6,876 nt of DNA, taken from the NCBI GenBank assembly GCA_964511405.1, contig CAZEFK010000294.1, positions 1-6,876 of the forward strand, given 5' to 3'. The notes under the pieces are model-generated. The model saw only the letters and a program-made list of their open reading frames with translations. It searched no databases and was not told the origin of the DNA. This document shows positions 6,117 through 6,876 of this stretch, in pieces. Source of the stretch: CAZEFK01 sp964511405. Its GTDB lineage: Bacteria > Pseudomonadota > Alphaproteobacteria > Elsterales > Elsteraceae. Position 1 is the first letter of the stretch, and each line of letters starts with the position of its first letter. The translations under genes and the position numbers were made by a program.

Positions 6117-6530
6117 TCACGACAAGGTGTTCAGGCCGCTGGTGGCCGGCGCTGCTTCGGGATTGGAAGCGGGAACCACGGCAGCGGCGGCGTCGGTCAG
6201 GCCATCGATCAAGTTCTGGTTGACCTCGATCAGGAACTTCAAATCGATGTCCTTGTGTTTGGGGCGCTCGCATTCCCGGACCACCGCCATGCCGATCGAG
6301 ATCAGTGAGGCGCGCAGCTCCAACGGCAGCTTGTTCTCGTCGTTGCTGAGGTCGGTGATGAGAACGTACCACATCGACAAATTGTCGCTGACCGCTCGCG
6401 CCACTTCGACCAGGTTGTTCGGCGCTGCTGCCGCGGCCCGCAGGCGCCGGGTGACCAAGGCCAGGACATCGCGCTCGCGCTCGCGCGGGTTCTTGGCAAT
6501 ATCGCTGGTCCGTTGATACGCATTGAGCAT
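6117..6530 (-). CDS. flaF: Flagellar biosynthesis regulator FlaF
   Basis: The 137-residue protein matches FlaF along its length: AYQRTSDIAKNPRERERDVL at the N-terminus, a helix rich in Ala and Arg, NLSMWYVLITDL in the centre (the family's N-x-x-LW pattern), then NKLPLELRASLISIGMAVV (the family's N-x-LP-x-x-LRA-x-LIS). FlaF is an alphaproteobacterial factor needed for flagellin synthesis and secretion, working opposite FlbT in coupling flagellin production to assembly. Caulobacter FlaF is about 117 residues. The extra 20 or so here are an Ala/Pro-rich tail (115-137). ATG 6530 is chosen because GAGGAGAGG (6537-6545) precedes it and the family motif starts at once; the frame stays open upstream to 6710 but encodes nothing like FlaF. 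It follows the flagellin end in the same direction and has its own sigma-54-like promoter. Confidence 0.94.
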   Translation of the reverse strand: MLNAYQRTSDIAKNPRERERDVLALVTRRLRAAAAAPNNLVEVARAVSDNLSMWYVLITDLSNDENKLPLELRASLISIGMAVVRECERPKHKDIDLKFLIEVNQNLIDGLTDAAAAVVPASNPEAAPATSGLNTLS

Positions 6531-6666
6531 TAAGAGCCTCTCCTCACCAATTGCATGCACCAGCAACGGCGGTCGCCGGCACGGGCGCTGTCGAGCAGGC
6601 GCGCGGCAGGTCCCGCTGGCCATGTCCCTGGCGGATCCGGCGCCGTCGGCGGTGGTCTTCAACGAC

Positions 6667-6682
6667 CGCGATCCCAGTACCA
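6667..6682 (-). promoter_or_regulatory. Sigma-54-like promoter for flaF
   Basis: The minus strand from 6682 to 6667 reads TGGTACTGGGATCGCG. GG and GC are 10 bases apart, the -24 half TGGTAC is close to the consensus TGGCAC, and the -12 half is TCGC instead of TTGC. The predicted transcription start is near 6656, giving a leader of about 126 nt, which is long and could be a site of post-transcriptional control. The call is weaker than for the promoter at 1314-1329. Confidence 0.5.
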
Positions 6683-6790
6683 GGCATCGCGATTGTCCCG
6701 ACCGACGCACCGTCCCGGCGAGTATCAGGCAGGGCGTTCTGGCAAGCGAAGGTGAAGAAACAATCTTAATAAACAGTAAAAGGGTGGTCG

Positions 6791-6803
6791 GCCAGGACCT
6801 GGC
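6791..6803. repeat. 13-base palindrome beyond the flagellin terminator
   Basis: GCCAGG and CCTGGC are exact inverted copies around a single central A (6797). The element sits directly beyond the T-tract of the flagellin terminator, about 110 bp upstream of the flaF promoter. It is the size and form of a dimeric regulator site and the distance suits a sigma-54 activator, but no specific protein can be named. Confidence 0.35.
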
Positions 6804-6804
6804 A

Positions 6805-6839
6805 ATAAAAATGGCCCCGGACGTGACCGCCCGGGGCCA
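6805..6839 (-). terminator. Intrinsic terminator of the flagellin gene
   Basis: On the minus strand a perfect 9-bp stem, TGGCCCCGG paired with CCGGGGCCA (plus positions 6831-6839 and 6812-6820), with a 10-base loop, is followed by TTTTTATT. It starts 15 bases after the stop codon of the flagellin-like gene. Stem strength and T-tract are both good. Confidence 0.85.
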
Positions 6840-6854
6840 GGGCTAGACGGTCGC

Positions 6855-6876
6855 CTAGCGGAACAGGGACAGCAGG
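6855..6876 (-). CDS. Probable flagellin, C-terminal end only (runs in from the right edge)
   Basis: Only the last six codons and the stop are in the window. They read LLSLFR followed by TAG on the minus strand. Flagellins of Alphaproteobacteria commonly end in a leucine-rich LLSLLR-like motif, the tip of the D0 coiled coil needed for export and polymerisation. The intrinsic terminator directly after the stop, and flaF as the next gene downstream in the same orientation, fit a flagellin gene, since flagellin-flaF is a common alphaproteobacterial order. Six residues cannot prove the family. Confidence 0.65.

Larger units (their letters stand above)
6531..6854. other. Intergenic region between flagellin and flaF
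   Basis: This 324-bp stretch holds, in minus-strand order, the flagellin terminator (6805-6839), a 13-base palindrome (6791-6803), an AT-richer patch (about 6755-6785), the sigma-54-like promoter (6667-6682) and a leader of about 126 nt ending in the flaF ribosome binding site. No further gene was recognised; the open frames here are low-complexity by-products of high GC. Confidence 0.6.

Noticed and set aside
5227..6516. A 429-residue plus-strand open frame
   Set aside because: It is antisense to the methyltransferase and flaF, both clearly assigned, and spans their intergenic region.
6531..6710. N-terminal extension of FlaF to an ATG at 6710
   Set aside because: The added 60 residues are Arg-rich without FlaF similarity, and the ATG at 6530 has a strong GAGGAGAGG ribosome site. 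The extension would also overlap the predicted promoter.

Overview
The window comes from a high-GC alphaproteobacterium, most likely of the Rhodospirillales type. The group is indicated by a clear FlaF protein, which is essentially confined to Alphaproteobacteria, beside a flagellin-like C-terminus. Everything recognisable belongs to the flagellum or to protein/glycan modification. No tRNA, rRNA, CRISPR array or insertion sequence was seen.

Layout from left to right. (1) Positions 1-1277, minus strand: the first 425 codons of a very Ala/Pro-rich protein that runs off the left edge, best explained as the N-terminus of a FliK-type hook-length control protein. A good sigma-54 -24/-12 promoter (1314-1329) lies just upstream of it. 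(2) Positions 1602-1991, plus strand: a 129-residue low-complexity protein with a short C-terminal module resembling FlaG, followed by a GC-rich hairpin. (3) Positions 2077-3906, plus strand: a 609-residue TPR plus GT41-like (OGT/SPINDLY-type) glycosyltransferase with the architecture of the Caulobacter flagellin glycosyltransferase FlmG. (4) Convergent with it, after an 8-bp gap, a minus-strand pair: a TPR plus SAM-dependent methyltransferase (4591-6018) followed by a small formyltransferase (3915-4571). (5) Upstream of that pair and in the same orientation: flaF (6117-6530), with its own sigma-54-like promoter, and then the last codons of a probable flagellin (ending at 6855) with a strong intrinsic terminator.

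Interpretation (inference): the three enzymes form a candidate flagellin or flagellar-glycan modification set. A TPR glycosyltransferase would recognise flagellin and add a sugar, while a TPR methyltransferase and a formyltransferase would decorate the sugar, its precursor or the protein. Their position next to flaF and flagellin, and the sigma-54 type promoters on the flagellar genes, support a shared late-flagellar role. The flagellin translation regulator flbT, often next to flaF, is not present here. The glycosyltransferase keeps the donor-phosphate signature of GT41 enzymes but lacks the residues that hold uridine ribose in human OGT, so its donor may not be a UDP-sugar.
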